Notes: generated by a model from the sequence alone, not told the origin. DNA of 64,000 nt from Leisingera caerulea DSM 24564 (GCF_000473325.1 NZ_KI421513.1:1497217-1561216), one strand, 5' to 3'; counted from the stretch's first letter, positions 29,861-38,017 are shown. Program-made: numbers and translations.

Positions 29861-30322
29861 TTATTCGGTGGCCGCTTCCTGGCCTTCCTCAGCTTCGGCA
29901 CCCTCTGCCGGGGCCGGGCCGTGGCTGGCCAGGAAGGCATAGATGTCTTCGCCGCCCTTTTTCAGGCGGAATGACATTTTCGACTTGGCCTTTTCATTGC
30001 CGGTTTCGGCCCGCAGGAATTTCTTGGGGTCGGTGGTGAAGGCAACAAATTTCTCTTCATCCCAGACCAGGCCGGCCTCGCCTGCGGCGGTCAAGTCATC
30101 GCTGTATTTAAAGCCTTCCACGGCGCCTGCAGTGCGGCCGGCAACACCCCACAGGTTGGGGCCGGTCTTGCCGCCCTTGACGATCACGTCGCCGTCATCC
30201 GACACGACCATGTGGCAGGATTTGCATTTGTTGAACCCCTTTTCGCCCTTGGCCGGGTCGCCTTCGGCGAAGGCGGGGGCGGCAAGGAGGCCGAAAATGG
30301 CGGCTGTTACGAGAGGTTTCAT
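29861..30322 (-). CDS. Class I cytochrome c (cytochrome c2-like)
   Basis: A 153-residue periplasmic monohaem cytochrome. Residues 1-19 form a signal peptide (LVTAAIFGLLAAPAFA). The haem site is CKSCH (C33-H37), with the distal methionine M116 in KSKMSF, as in cytochrome c2. The extra acidic alanine/glutamate tail (about residues 137-153) is unusual for this family. The start at 30322 is backed by GGAG 8 bp upstream; the frame runs much further upstream without a signal sequence, which I discount. It probably carries electrons between the bc1 complex and an oxidase or reductase. An FNR-type site lies upstream. Confidence 0.93.
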   Translation of the reverse strand: MKPLVTAAIFGLLAAPAFAEGDPAKGEKGFNKCKSCHMVVSDDGDVIVKGGKTGPNLWGVAGRTAGAVEGFKYSDDLTAAGEAGLVWDEEKFVAFTTDPKKFLRAETGNEKAKSKMSFRLKKGGEDIYAFLASHGPAPAEGAEAEEGQEAATE

Positions 30323-30392
30323 ATTGCTTGCTCCGGTTATGAGTTGGCACGTGTGACTCATGATCCAATAGCCCGCAGTGTCAACCGGCAGT

Positions 30393-30406
30393 TTGACGCG
30401 CATCAA
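30393..30406. promoter_or_regulatory. FNR/FnrL-type binding site upstream of cytochrome c
   Basis: TTGACGCGCATCAA is a full match to TTGAY-N4-RTCAA. It is centred 77 bp upstream of the cytochrome c start codon on the minus strand, a distance that suits an activator site near -41 with a leader of about 35 nt. It also lies just past the stop of the S58 peptidase gene. Confidence 0.65.
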
Positions 30407-30431
30407 AGTTCCGGCAGGAAACTGCGGCAAT

Positions 30432-31454
30432 TCAGGGGGCTGACCAGCAGGGCAGCAGATCGCCGGGTTCCGGGCGGGCGTGAAAGACCGCGCGGGCGAT
30501 GGCCCGGCTGAGGCACAGCGCAGCGGCATGGCACAGCGTTTCAAGCTCCGCGTCCGCAGCCTCCAGCGCCCGCGTGCCGGTGCTGGCGGCAAACACCAGA
30601 TCACCGTCGCCGGGGGTGTGCGCGGGCACGATGGCGCGGCCGATGCCGTCATGCGCCGCCGTGGCCAGCCGCTGGCACTGCGCCTTGCTGAGCGCCGCAT
30701 CGGTGGCGACGATGGCAATGGTGGTATTGGCGCGCTCCGGCGGCAGCGGGGCACCGCCCGGTTTCTGGATCGCCTCGATCTTGCGGCTGCGCAGATTGCG
30801 GCCCAGTCCGGCGGCCGTGTCCGGGCCAAGCCCGCCAAACTCATCCCCGATTTCAAACGGCGCGGCCCAGAAATGCCGCTCGCCCGGGGTGGTGACGGCG
30901 CCCAGCGGATTGGCCGCCACCAGCGCGCCCACGGTGACGCCGCTGTCCAGCACCAGGGAGGCGGACCCCAGCCCGCCCTTCAGCATCGCTGTCAGCGCGC
31001 CGGCTCCGGCCCCGGCAGTACCAAGGCTGAAGTCCTCCGCCGCCGCCTCGAACGCCGCCCGCCCCAGGGCGCGGTAGGGATTCTGATCCCACGCCTTGTC
31101 CCCGCCGTTCAGCAGATCAAAAAGGATCGCGCCGGGCACCAGCGGCACCCGCGCGGGGCCAACCGGAAATCCGCGGCCCGCCTCGTGCAGCGCGTCCATC
31201 ACGCCGGAACAGGCGTCGAGCCCGAAGGCAGAGCCGCCCGACAGCACCAGCGCGTCGATCCTGGCGACCGATTTATCGGGGGCCAGGAGGTCCGTCTCCC
31301 GCGTGCCCGGCGCGCCGCCCATCACATGGACCGAGGCGGTAAAGGGGGCATCCGCGGTCAGCACCGTGGTGCCGGATTTCAGCGCGGCATCCTGAGCGTT
31401 GCCGACAAGAATGCCGGGGACGTCCGTTATCAGGTTCCTGGGGCCGGGGAGCAT
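30432..31454 (-). CDS. P1 family (S58) aminopeptidase
   Basis: A 340-residue self-processing aminopeptidase of the DmpA type, removing N-terminal residues from peptides or acting on beta-peptides. It has the family start GPRNLITDVPGILVGNA, GGSAFGLDA (about residues 70-79), a GAGAGAL segment, and the predicted autocleavage region NTTIAIVATDAALSK, where a threonine would be the new N-terminal nucleophile. The start at 31454 matches the family N-terminus; an upstream in-frame extension of 23 codons looks unlike the family. Confidence 0.87.
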   Translation of the reverse strand: MLPGPRNLITDVPGILVGNAQDAALKSGTTVLTADAPFTASVHVMGGAPGTRETDLLAPDKSVARIDALVLSGGSAFGLDACSGVMDALHEAGRGFPVGPARVPLVPGAILFDLLNGGDKAWDQNPYRALGRAAFEAAAEDFSLGTAGAGAGALTAMLKGGLGSASLVLDSGVTVGALVAANPLGAVTTPGERHFWAAPFEIGDEFGGLGPDTAAGLGRNLRSRKIEAIQKPGGAPLPPERANTTIAIVATDAALSKAQCQRLATAAHDGIGRAIVPAHTPGDGDLVFAASTGTRALEAADAELETLCHAAALCLSRAIARAVFHARPEPGDLLPCWSAP

Positions 31455-31538
31455 GGCAGGCGGTCCTTTTTCTGAATGAAGCGCGCTGGCGCGCGCTGCC
31501 TCCTGCGGGAGTATGTGCCGCAAAGAAGAATACGGAGG

Positions 31539-32285
31539 CTAGATGCAGCGCCCGCCGTCCACCTCCATCGCGACACCGGTCACCATGCTGGCCTCGTCCG
31601 AGCACAGGAAGCAGGCGGCGTTGCCCATGTCCTCAGGCGTTGAAAACCGGCCGATCGGGATGGTCGACAGGAACTTGGCGCGCACTTCCGGGGTGTCCTC
31701 GCCCATGAAGGATTTGAGCAGCGGCGTTTCCCCCGCCACCGGGTTGATCGCGTTCACCCGCACCCCATGCGGCGCCAGTTCCACTGCCATCGTCTTGGTG
31801 GCGGTGATCATCCAGCCCTTGGAGGCGTTGTACCAGTTGAGGTTGGGGCGCGGCGACACGCCGGCGGTGGAGGCCACATTCAGGATCGCCCCCGCCTTGT
31901 TCGCCTTCATATGCGGCACCAGCGCACGGGCGGTCAGGTAGACGGACTTCATGTTCACACCCATGACCCGGTCAAAGTCGTCCTCGCTGATCTCCTCCAG
32001 CGGGGCGGGCAGATGGGTGACGCCGGCATTGTTGACCAGAATGTCCACCCGGCCAAAGGCCGCCAGCGCCGCCTCTGCCATCTCAGCGACCGAAGCTCCG
32101 TCCGAGACATCCACGGCCTGCGCAATCGCATTGCCGCCCAGTTCCGCCGCCATGCCCTCTGCCGCGGCACCGTTGATGTCGGCAATCATTACCCGGGCGC
32201 CTTCGCTCAGAAACTTGCGCACAATGCCTGCGCCAAAACCCGAGGCGCCGCCGGTCACGATGGCGGTTTTTCCTGCCAGCCGCAT
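31539..32285 (-). CDS. Short-chain dehydrogenase/reductase
   Basis: A 248-residue SDR-family NAD(P)-dependent oxidoreductase. It has TGGASGFG (residues 11-18) for the cofactor, NNAG (about 86-89), and the catalytic serine (NVAS) with YNASK further on. The acidic residue after beta-2 (IADI) suggests NAD rather than NADP. The sequence is of the glucose-1-dehydrogenase/3-oxoacyl-reductase type and cannot be given a substrate. It ends in GGRCI, 85 bp before the peptidase start. Confidence 0.85.
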   Translation of the reverse strand: MRLAGKTAIVTGGASGFGAGIVRKFLSEGARVMIADINGAAAEGMAAELGGNAIAQAVDVSDGASVAEMAEAALAAFGRVDILVNNAGVTHLPAPLEEISEDDFDRVMGVNMKSVYLTARALVPHMKANKAGAILNVASTAGVSPRPNLNWYNASKGWMITATKTMAVELAPHGVRVNAINPVAGETPLLKSFMGEDTPEVRAKFLSTIPIGRFSTPEDMGNAACFLCSDEASMVTGVAMEVDGGRCI

Positions 32286-32348
32286 GATTTCCCTCCCAAA
32301 CTGTTTCGCGACAGAATGCGGGGAGCGGGCGGCGGACGCAATCCCATG

Positions 32349-32768
32349 TCAATCCGGGTCGATCTTACCGCGCGTCTCTTTCAGCGCCCCGCGCTGCTTC
32401 TTGGCGTCCAGCCGCCGCTTGATGGAGCCGCGGGTGGGTTTGGTGGCAATCCGCCGCTTCGGCGCCACCAGCGCCTTGCGCACAAGCTCTGCCAGCCGCT
32501 CCCGCACGATCTCGCGGTTCCTTTGCTGCGAGCGGGTCTCGTCGCATTGCAGGATGATGGCGCCGTCCTTGGTCCAGCGGCGGCCTGCCAGCCGCTTCAG
32601 CCGGGATTTGACCGCGGGCGCCAGCGCCGGTGAGCGCGCGGCCTCGAACCGAAGTTCAACGGCGGTCGCCACCTTGTTCACATTCTGCCCGCCCGGGCCC
32701 GAGGCGCGCACAAAGCTCTCGGTCATTTCCCAATCCTGCAGGGAGATTTCATCGTTGATGCGGATCAT
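32349..32768 (-). CDS. arfB: Alternative ribosome-rescue factor ArfB
   Basis: A 139-residue protein of the ArfB/YaeJ family, which hydrolyses peptidyl-tRNA on ribosomes stalled without a stop codon. The GGQ catalytic motif is residues 26-28 (SGPGGQNVNK), and a lysine/arginine-rich C-terminal tail that enters the empty mRNA channel is present (KKQRGALKETRGK). Length is typical. It is preceded by a candidate structured leader with its own terminator (32801-32832), 33 bp before the ATG. Confidence 0.95.
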   Translation of the reverse strand: MIRINDEISLQDWEMTESFVRASGPGGQNVNKVATAVELRFEAARSPALAPAVKSRLKRLAGRRWTKDGAIILQCDETRSQQRNREIVRERLAELVRKALVAPKRRIATKPTRGSIKRRLDAKKQRGALKETRGKIDPD

Positions 32769-32800
32769 GGCTCTTTATGAAACGGCGGCCCGAAAATCGA

Positions 32801-32832
32801 AAGGGCTGTTCCCACACGCGGGAACAGCCCTT
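32801..32832 (-). terminator. Terminator between leader and arfB
   Basis: AAGGGCTGTTCCC (32801-32813) and GGGAACAGCCCTT (32820-32832) form a perfect 13-bp stem with a 6-nt loop. On the minus strand it is followed by TTTCGATTTT, an imperfect U-tract. It lies upstream, not downstream, of arfB, which is why attenuation is suspected. Confidence 0.75.
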
Positions 32833-32879
32833 CGAGATGATAGGAGGTGCACCGGTTAGGTCGGCACCAATTCAGGGGT

Positions 32880-32957
32880 CTATACGTACCAAGGGCTGCC
32901 TCGGCCGCACACCTTCTGAACTGTTCCGGCACTGCTCTCCATAGCTTCTCTAGACAA
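32880..32957 (-). CDS. Possible 25-codon leader peptide (TTG start)
   Basis: A TTG codon at 32957 has a near-perfect AAAGGAGG six bases upstream and opens 25 codons (MSREAM... ending ...GSPWYV) to a TAG at 32880. An internal ATG is at 32942. The peptide is short, with one cysteine and one tryptophan, and matches nothing I recognise. The strong ribosome-binding site at correct spacing is the main evidence. Translation would keep the site from pairing with its downstream complement. Confidence 0.35.
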   Translation of the reverse strand: MSREAMESSAGTVQKVCGRGSPWYV

Positions 32958-33026
32958 TGGGCACCTCCTTTCTGATGTTTCGTGTGATCTCAGCCTGCCA
33001 CAGATTCGGTTAATGTCAAAACAAAA

Positions 33027-33662
33027 TCATGTGGTCTTTGCGGTAAGCTTACGCACGATGATGCGGAAGGGCACAAGCGCCAGCAGCGCCAGCGACAATT
33101 TCACCAGCCAATCGGCCACAGCCAGCGAGACCCACAAGGGAGTTTCAGGGCCGGTGCCCAGCAGCGGCAGGACCTCGCCAGCCCAGGACACGTCATTGAC
33201 CGGTTCCAGCCAGCTGAGCGCGGCCGAAAACGCCACGGTAAAGAAAATCGCGGTGTCCACGGAGGAGCCGATCAGGGTGGAAGCCAGCGGCGCCCGCCAC
33301 CACTTTCCTTCGCGCAGGGCAGAGAACACGGCCACATCCAGCATCTGCGCGGTGAGGAAGGCAAGGCCGGAGCCAAGCGCGATGCGCAGCGTGACTGCCG
33401 GGTAGGTGAAGCCATCGCCCTGCAGCATGATCCGGGTGCCGATGAGCGAGCAGATCACCCCGGCAACAAAGCCGGCAGCCACCACTTTGCGCGCGGCGGC
33501 GGCGCCGTAGACGCGGTTCATCACGTCGGTGACAAGAAAGGCGATCGGGTAGGTGAAGGCGCCCCATGTCAGCCACTGGCCGAACAGGAATTGCACCAGG
33601 ATGTTGGAGGCCACCACCACGGCGGCCATGGCAAGAATGCCGGGGATATGCGAGCGGGTCAT
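33027..33662 (-). CDS. yhhQ: Queuosine precursor transporter (YhhQ/VUT family)
   Basis: A 211-residue inner-membrane protein with about six transmembrane segments, of the family that imports queuosine precursors for tRNA modification. Signatures include NILVQF, the conserved PIAFLVTDVMNRVYG, a small-residue stretch around GTRIMLQ, and SSVDTAIFF. The start at 33662 gives the usual N-terminus (MTRSHIPGILAMAAVV); the frame is open further upstream but only into repeat sequence. Confidence 0.85.
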   Translation of the reverse strand: MTRSHIPGILAMAAVVVASNILVQFLFGQWLTWGAFTYPIAFLVTDVMNRVYGAAAARKVVAAGFVAGVICSLIGTRIMLQGDGFTYPAVTLRIALGSGLAFLTAQMLDVAVFSALREGKWWRAPLASTLIGSSVDTAIFFTVAFSAALSWLEPVNDVSWAGEVLPLLGTGPETPLWVSLAVADWLVKLSLALLALVPFRIIVRKLTAKTT

Positions 33663-33777
33663 GGATCGGATCCGTTTGTTTCGGGGCGCGCGGGACGCGG
33701 TGCGCGGCAGCAAAAGACCGGCCCCTTTAAAATGCTCCGGCCCTTGGTGCAAGCCTGTGGTGCAAGCCTTCCGGCTG

Positions 33778-33864
33778 CAAGGGGGGCTTCCGCCCGTGCG
33801 CGGTGCATTCGGGGAATGCCCCCCTCCCGGTTGGGCCGGGCGCCGCTGGCGCGGCGCGGGGCGC
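33778..33864 (+). repeat. Intergenic repeat family A, copy 2
   Basis: GGGGGGCTTCCGCCC (family head) is followed by a GCATTC/GAATGC hairpin, then the core GTTGGGCCGGGCGCCGCTGG and GCGCGGCGC (33830-33858). It starts 115 bp upstream of the transporter gene and abuts the 3' end of the phytase-like gene. Both neighbours are on the minus strand; this is the only A copy not in a convergent gap. Confidence 0.7.
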
Positions 33865-33867
33865 TGA

Positions 33868-34782
33868 TCAGCGGGGCAGGGCGTATTCCACCAGTTCCGT
33901 CCGCTGCAGCGGCAGGAAGTTGTCGTCGGATACCATGGTGGCGCGCAGCCGCCCGGTGTCATCGGTCCAGACCGACAGCCCCTCAAGATTGTCGTGGGTG
34001 CCGGGGCCGGTCTGCAGCAGGACTGTCTCGTTCACCGGGCCGGCGGCTGTCATGTCCCAGCGGCGCAGGCGGCTGCGGAAGCCCAGAAAGGTCAGGTCCC
34101 GCTCCAGCAGGTAAAAGCGCCCGTCAGGCCCGAAATCGGCATCCACCGGCAGGAAGCTGCCCGAGGGCGGCAGGCTGAAGGGGCGCGACCAGCGCCGCCC
34201 GTTCCAGCGCCAGACCGGGATCTGCCCGTTCTGGTCATAGGCCTGTTCCGGCAGCGTGTAGAGATGGCCGCGGGAATCGATGGCCAGGGTTTCCAGCGAC
34301 TTGTTGGGCGGCAGCTTGCGGAAGGCCTTGGGGCGCGGCAGCACCTTGGCGCGGCCCTCGGGGCGGCGGTAGCGGACCACCCGCGCGGGCCCCTCAAAGG
34401 AGATGTAGCGGCTGCCGTCCGGCGACACCGCCAGGCCTTCGCTGTCTCCAGCAAAACCGCGCAGCACCTTGCCGGTGGAGGCCCGCAGCCCGTGGGCGCG
34501 CTGCGCGGTCACCCCGGAAATGGCGCCGTGGCTGCGCTGGATGCGGGTCGTCACCAGGGTGGCGCGGTCGCTCAGCACCGTCATCACCGTGCCGCCCTCG
34601 CTGAGCTTGAGCGCGGAAAAACCGCCGAACCACGGCTGCTTCAGCTTCCAGGTGTAGCTGCCCAGATACTGCGCCTTGGGCGCCACGGCAGCGGCGGGCC
34701 GGCTGACGGCAAAGGCCGCCGCCGTCAGACCGGCAGCGGCGGCCAGGGCCAGGGTCAGTTTGAGTGCAGAACGGCGGCGCAT
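33868..34782 (-). CDS. Esterase-like/phytase-like beta-propeller protein
   Basis: A 304-residue exported protein. The N-terminus (MRRRSALKLTLALAAAAGL) looks like a signal peptide, possibly Tat-dependent. The rest resembles the phytase-like domain family of periplasmic propellers: GGFSALKLSEGG, DSEGLAVSPDG, NKSLETLAIDSRG, a DADFGPDG repeat and NLEGLSVW. No enzymatic function can be assigned with confidence. Its first 28 bp overlap the end of mepA, so it is probably expressed with the murein endopeptidase. Confidence 0.75.
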   Translation of the reverse strand: MRRRSALKLTLALAAAAGLTAAAFAVSRPAAAVAPKAQYLGSYTWKLKQPWFGGFSALKLSEGGTVMTVLSDRATLVTTRIQRSHGAISGVTAQRAHGLRASTGKVLRGFAGDSEGLAVSPDGSRYISFEGPARVVRYRRPEGRAKVLPRPKAFRKLPPNKSLETLAIDSRGHLYTLPEQAYDQNGQIPVWRWNGRRWSRPFSLPPSGSFLPVDADFGPDGRFYLLERDLTFLGFRSRLRRWDMTAAGPVNETVLLQTGPGTHDNLEGLSVWTDDTGRLRATMVSDDNFLPLQRTELVEYALPR

Positions 34783-35624
34783 TGCTGGGGCAGGTCCGAT
34801 AGGGTGTAGTCCCGCCGAGGTTTAGGCTTTGGCGCGTTGGGGTCAACCGGTTTCGGCGGCGGCGGGTTCAGGATGTTGTTCACCCACTGCTGCGCATCGG
34901 CGCAGCCGTCGCCCTTGGGCGGGGCCGCCTGGTCCACACAGCCGCGGGCGCCGCGGGGACAGGCCAGCCGCACGTGGAAGTGGTAGTGGTGCCCCCACCA
35001 GGGCCGGATCTTGCGCAGCCAGCGGCGGTCGCCCTTCTCGTCGTTGCACATCTGCACCTTGGCGCCGGGGAACACGAAAATCCGCGCCACCCGCCTGTCC
35101 TTGGCAGCGGCCTTGAGGATCTCGTGATGCGCCCGGGTCCAGCTGGAGTTCACATAGGCGCCCTTGGCCCGGCGCATGGAGATCGAGGAGATGTTCTCGC
35201 GCGCGCTGCGGCTGAGGTTCAGCCGGTCCGGCGGGCGCATCCAGATGTCGATGTCCAGGCCGATCTGATGGCTGCGGTGGCCCGACAGCATCGGCCCCCC
35301 GCGCGGCTGGCTGATGTCGCCGATATACAGCCCCTTCCAGCCGCGCTGTTTCGCCGCCACGCGGCTCAGGTCCTTGACGAAGTCAATCGCCGCCGGGTGC
35401 CCCCAGTTGCGGTTGCGGCTCAGCCGCATCGCCTGCCAGGTGGGGCCGGTTTCCGGCAGCTGCTCGGCGCCGGCAACACAGCCCTTGGCGTATGAGCCGA
35501 AGGGGGCCGGACGATGCGGGGAGGCGACCGGTTTGGCCCCGAACAGGGCCTTGGCGGGGGTCTGTGCGCTTGCCGGACTTAGTAAACCAGCAACCGCTAA
35601 ACATGTGGCAAATAACAGTCTCAA
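34755..35624 (-). CDS. mepA: Penicillin-insensitive murein endopeptidase
   Basis: A 289-residue exported LAS-type zinc peptidase that cleaves D-Ala-mDap cross-links in peptidoglycan. The signal peptide (LLFATCLAVAGLLSPASA) is followed by SGHRSHQIGLDIDIWM and, near the end, the HHYHFHV zinc/active-site region. The start is TTG at 35624, with GGAG eight bases upstream; it overlaps the stop of the MFS gene as TTGA. There is no ATG before the signal peptide, so the TTG decides the start. It overlaps the next gene by 28 bp. Confidence 0.92.
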   Translation of the reverse strand: MRLLFATCLAVAGLLSPASAQTPAKALFGAKPVASPHRPAPFGSYAKGCVAGAEQLPETGPTWQAMRLSRNRNWGHPAAIDFVKDLSRVAAKQRGWKGLYIGDISQPRGGPMLSGHRSHQIGLDIDIWMRPPDRLNLSRSARENISSISMRRAKGAYVNSSWTRAHHEILKAAAKDRRVARIFVFPGAKVQMCNDEKGDRRWLRKIRPWWGHHYHFHVRLACPRGARGCVDQAAPPKGDGCADAQQWVNNILNPPPPKPVDPNAPKPKPRRDYTLSDLPQQCAAVLHSN

Positions 35625-36985
35625 CCCTGATCTCCTTCTCCTTGAACCCAGAATAACAGTATCAATCCGATCAGAAACAGCCCGATGACGGGCGTGATCC
35701 CCAGCCGGGCGCTGCCGGTCAGCGTGGTCGCCAGGCCGATCAGCGCCGGCGCCAGAAACGCGGTGGCGCGGCCCGACAGGCCGTAAAGGCCAAAGCTTTC
35801 GGTCGCGTCCCTGGGGCTGGTGTGGCGCACCATCAGGCTGCGGCTGGCCGCCTGCAGGATGCCGCCGAAGCCGCCGATCAGCACGCCGCAGCCAAAGAAC
35901 ACCATATCCGGCAGCGTTGAGCCTTCGGCCAGTGCGAAGCCGAAGACCTGGGTGCGTGACATGCTGACGATGATCAGGCAGACGAATGACAGCACCAGGA
36001 TCGCGGCGATGATCACCGGCTTGGGGCCGAACCGCCGGTCCGCCTTGCCGCCCAGCCAGCTGAACAGGGTGGCGGCAAAGGCTGCGACAATGCCGAAGAT
36101 ACCGATCTGGGTGATCTCCCAGCCCAGCACCAGCTTGGCGTAGACGCCGCCAAAGCCGTAAAGCCCGTTCAGCGCATCGCGGTACAGCATTGAGGACCCC
36201 AGGTAGCTCGCCAGGCTCAACCGGCGGCGCAGGCCGGCGACCAGCTTGACCACCATCTGCCAGGCCTTGCCCAACGTCGCCTTGCGGCCGGTCGCGCCTT
36301 GGTCCTTCACCCACAGGAAATAGGGGATCATGAAGATGGCAAACCAGATCGCGGTAAAGGGGCCTACGGCGCGGGTGCCTTCCTTGGCCTCCGCGTTCAG
36401 GCCCAGGGCCGGGGTAAGGCCGATCAGGGTTTTGCCGCTGCTTTGCTCGACAAACAACAGCAGCATGATGAACAGCGCAACCACCCCGCCCAGATAGCCA
36501 AAAGCAAAGCCCGAGCCGGAAATGGCGCCCACATCCTCGCGGCTGGCCAGCGTCGGCAGCTGCGCGTTGACAAAGATCAGGGCAAATTCGGCACCGATAA
36601 AGCCAAAGCCGAAGCTGACCAGCATCCACCACAGGTTGCTGCCCGCCGGGTCCATGTACCACAGGCCCCAGGCGCCGATCAGATACATCAGCGAAAACAC
36701 CATGATCCAGGGCAGGCGCCGCCCGGTGATATCCGCCAGCGCGCCCAGAAACGGCGCCCCGAAGCCAATGATCAGCCCGGTCACGGTCAGGCACATCGAC
36801 CAGACGGTCTGCGCCTGCGCCTTGGCGGCTTCGCCCTCCATCCCCAGGCCCATGAAATGCTCGGCGGCGACGGCGGCAAAGAACGGGCTGAAGACAAAGG
36901 TGACCAGCAGGGTCTGATACGGCTGGCTGGCCCAATCGAAAAACCACCATCCCCAGATCCGCTTGCGCGTGGACACCTGCTGCAT
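35621..36985 (-). CDS. MFS transporter, UMF1/Atg22-like family
   Basis: A 454-residue inner-membrane protein with about 12 transmembrane segments. The N-terminus KRIWGWWFFDWASQPYQTLL is the characteristic UMF1 start, and the loop GALADITGRRLP after the third helix is the MFS motif A. The substrate is unknown; eukaryotic relatives export amino acids from vacuoles. The start at 36985 is chosen from this N-terminus. The stop overlaps the mepA start, so the two may be co-translated. Confidence 0.85.
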   Translation of the reverse strand: MQQVSTRKRIWGWWFFDWASQPYQTLLVTFVFSPFFAAVAAEHFMGLGMEGEAAKAQAQTVWSMCLTVTGLIIGFGAPFLGALADITGRRLPWIMVFSLMYLIGAWGLWYMDPAGSNLWWMLVSFGFGFIGAEFALIFVNAQLPTLASREDVGAISGSGFAFGYLGGVVALFIMLLLFVEQSSGKTLIGLTPALGLNAEAKEGTRAVGPFTAIWFAIFMIPYFLWVKDQGATGRKATLGKAWQMVVKLVAGLRRRLSLASYLGSSMLYRDALNGLYGFGGVYAKLVLGWEITQIGIFGIVAAFAATLFSWLGGKADRRFGPKPVIIAAILVLSFVCLIIVSMSRTQVFGFALAEGSTLPDMVFFGCGVLIGGFGGILQAASRSLMVRHTSPRDATESFGLYGLSGRATAFLAPALIGLATTLTGSARLGITPVIGLFLIGLILLFWVQGEGDQG

Positions 36986-37035
36986 ACCCGGCCTCTTATT
37001 ATTGTTGCCTTCAGGTATGGCAGGCGGGCAGGGGC

Positions 37036-37584
37036 CTAGGCAAGCCCGTCCTGCATCGGCGGCCAGGGGCGGCCCGCATCCGCCTGGCACCAGTCCTTGA
37101 TCCAATCCGGCAGCTCGGGCGAGGCTTCCGCACCCTGTCCCAGCGCCTCCAGCACCTTGGCGGGCGGCACGATGCCGTTCTTGTCCGTCACCGCGGTGCG
37201 CAGCATCACATGGCTGGCGCAGTCGCCGTTTTTCTTCCACATGGATTGCTCGACATAGATGAATTTCTCATCCCAGCCAGCCGCGCGGCTGCGCATTTCA
37301 AAGCGCTCGAACCCCCGGATACGGCGGCGGTAACGCACCGAGGACCCCGCCACTGTCAGACCCCAGCGGTTCCTCTTCAATGCGCCGATCAGCCCGGCCC
37401 GCTGTGCCAGCATGGTGCGGCCCAAATCGTAAAGGGTCATGGTGCGGCCGTTGTTCAGCTCCATCCACATATCCAGATCCCAGGGCCAGCAGATGTGGCT
37501 GGAGACATGCAGGCCGGTGATCGGCAGCCGCTCCATCCGGCTGGCCAGAACGGTATCCTTGATCAGGCGGAAAATCGGGTACAT
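37036..37584 (-). CDS. Thioesterase-like (hot-dog fold) protein
   Basis: A 182-residue protein of the 4-hydroxybenzoyl-CoA thioesterase-like superfamily. The catalytic-type segment DLDMWMELNNGRTMTLYDLGR (about residues 37-57) has the usual asparagine-rich turn in place of the classical aspartate. The substrate is unknown. AGGAG lies 9 bp before the ATG. It is a single gene, divergent from yggT. Confidence 0.75.
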   Translation of the reverse strand: MYPIFRLIKDTVLASRMERLPITGLHVSSHICWPWDLDMWMELNNGRTMTLYDLGRTMLAQRAGLIGALKRNRWGLTVAGSSVRYRRRIRGFERFEMRSRAAGWDEKFIYVEQSMWKKNGDCASHVMLRTAVTDKNGIVPPAKVLEALGQGAEASPELPDWIKDWCQADAGRPWPPMQDGLA

Positions 37585-37719
37585 CGCACGGCGCTCCTGT
37601 TTCGCATGTGCCCGTGATGCCACCCGTTTACAGCGCGTCAACCGCAACCTCGCGGAAGCCTTGCGTATTTCCTGCCGGCTGCTTACCTGTGTGGCTGTTC
37701 GAAAGAGGAAAGATAACAG

Positions 37720-38007
37720 ATGGTCTCGCTGTTCCAAATCCTGATGCTGATTCTGGACATTGTCTGGTTCTTCATCATTGCCCATGTGATCATGAGCTGG
37801 CTGATCAACTTCCAGGTGCTGAACCTGCACCAGCAGCTGGTGGCCCAGATCTGGTACGGGCTGAACCGGATCCTGGAACCGCTTTACGCTCCGGTGCGCC
37901 GCGTGATCCCGAACATGGGCGGGATCGACCTGGCGCCGCTGGTGGTGCTGGTCGCGGTCTATGCGCTGCGCATCATCCTGGTGAACAACATGGCGGCGTT
38001 CTACTGA
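37720..38007 (+). CDS. YggT family membrane protein
   Basis: A 95-residue inner-membrane protein with two hydrophobic regions (residues about 4-27 and 65-90) flanking the family loop LNRILEPLYAPVRRVIPNMGGIDLAPL. YggT proteins have been linked to cell-division and osmotic functions but have no firm biochemical role. It starts after GAAAGATAACAG with a weak site. Confidence 0.88.
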   Translation: MVSLFQILMLILDIVWFFIIAHVIMSWLINFQVLNLHQQLVAQIWYGLNRILEPLYAPVRRVIPNMGGIDLAPLVVLVAVYALRIILVNNMAAFY

Positions 38008-38017
38008 TGGATCTTCC

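Larger units (their letters stand above)
32798..32985 (-). ncRNA. Candidate structured leader RNA upstream of arfB
   Basis: On the minus strand, a TTGACA box (33021-33016) is followed by about 190 nt ending in a strong hairpin. AGGAGGTGC (32969-32961) can pair with GCACCTCCT further on (about 32850-32842), closing a domain of about 120 nt. The same GCACC can instead pair with a nearby GGTGC, giving mutually exclusive folds. Inside is a 25-codon ORF whose Shine-Dalgarno is the first strand of the long-range stem. The -10 element is weak. It could be an attenuating leader of arfB or an independent small RNA. Confidence 0.45.

Noticed and set aside
29861..30856. A 331-codon frame containing the cytochrome c
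   Set aside because: The upstream half overlaps the S58 peptidase gene out of frame, and the cytochrome has a clear signal peptide and ribosome-binding site at 30322.
32842..32971. Signal recognition particle RNA, RNase P RNA or tmRNA at the arfB leader
   Set aside because: The diagnostic conserved motifs of these RNAs are absent; only the terminal stem, small ORF and terminator are seen.
34755..36950. A 731-codon frame that would fuse sequence from the MFS region to MepA
   Set aside because: The first 442 codons are an out-of-frame reading of the MFS transporter gene. The MepA signal peptide starts at the TTG at 35624 with its own ribosome-binding site.
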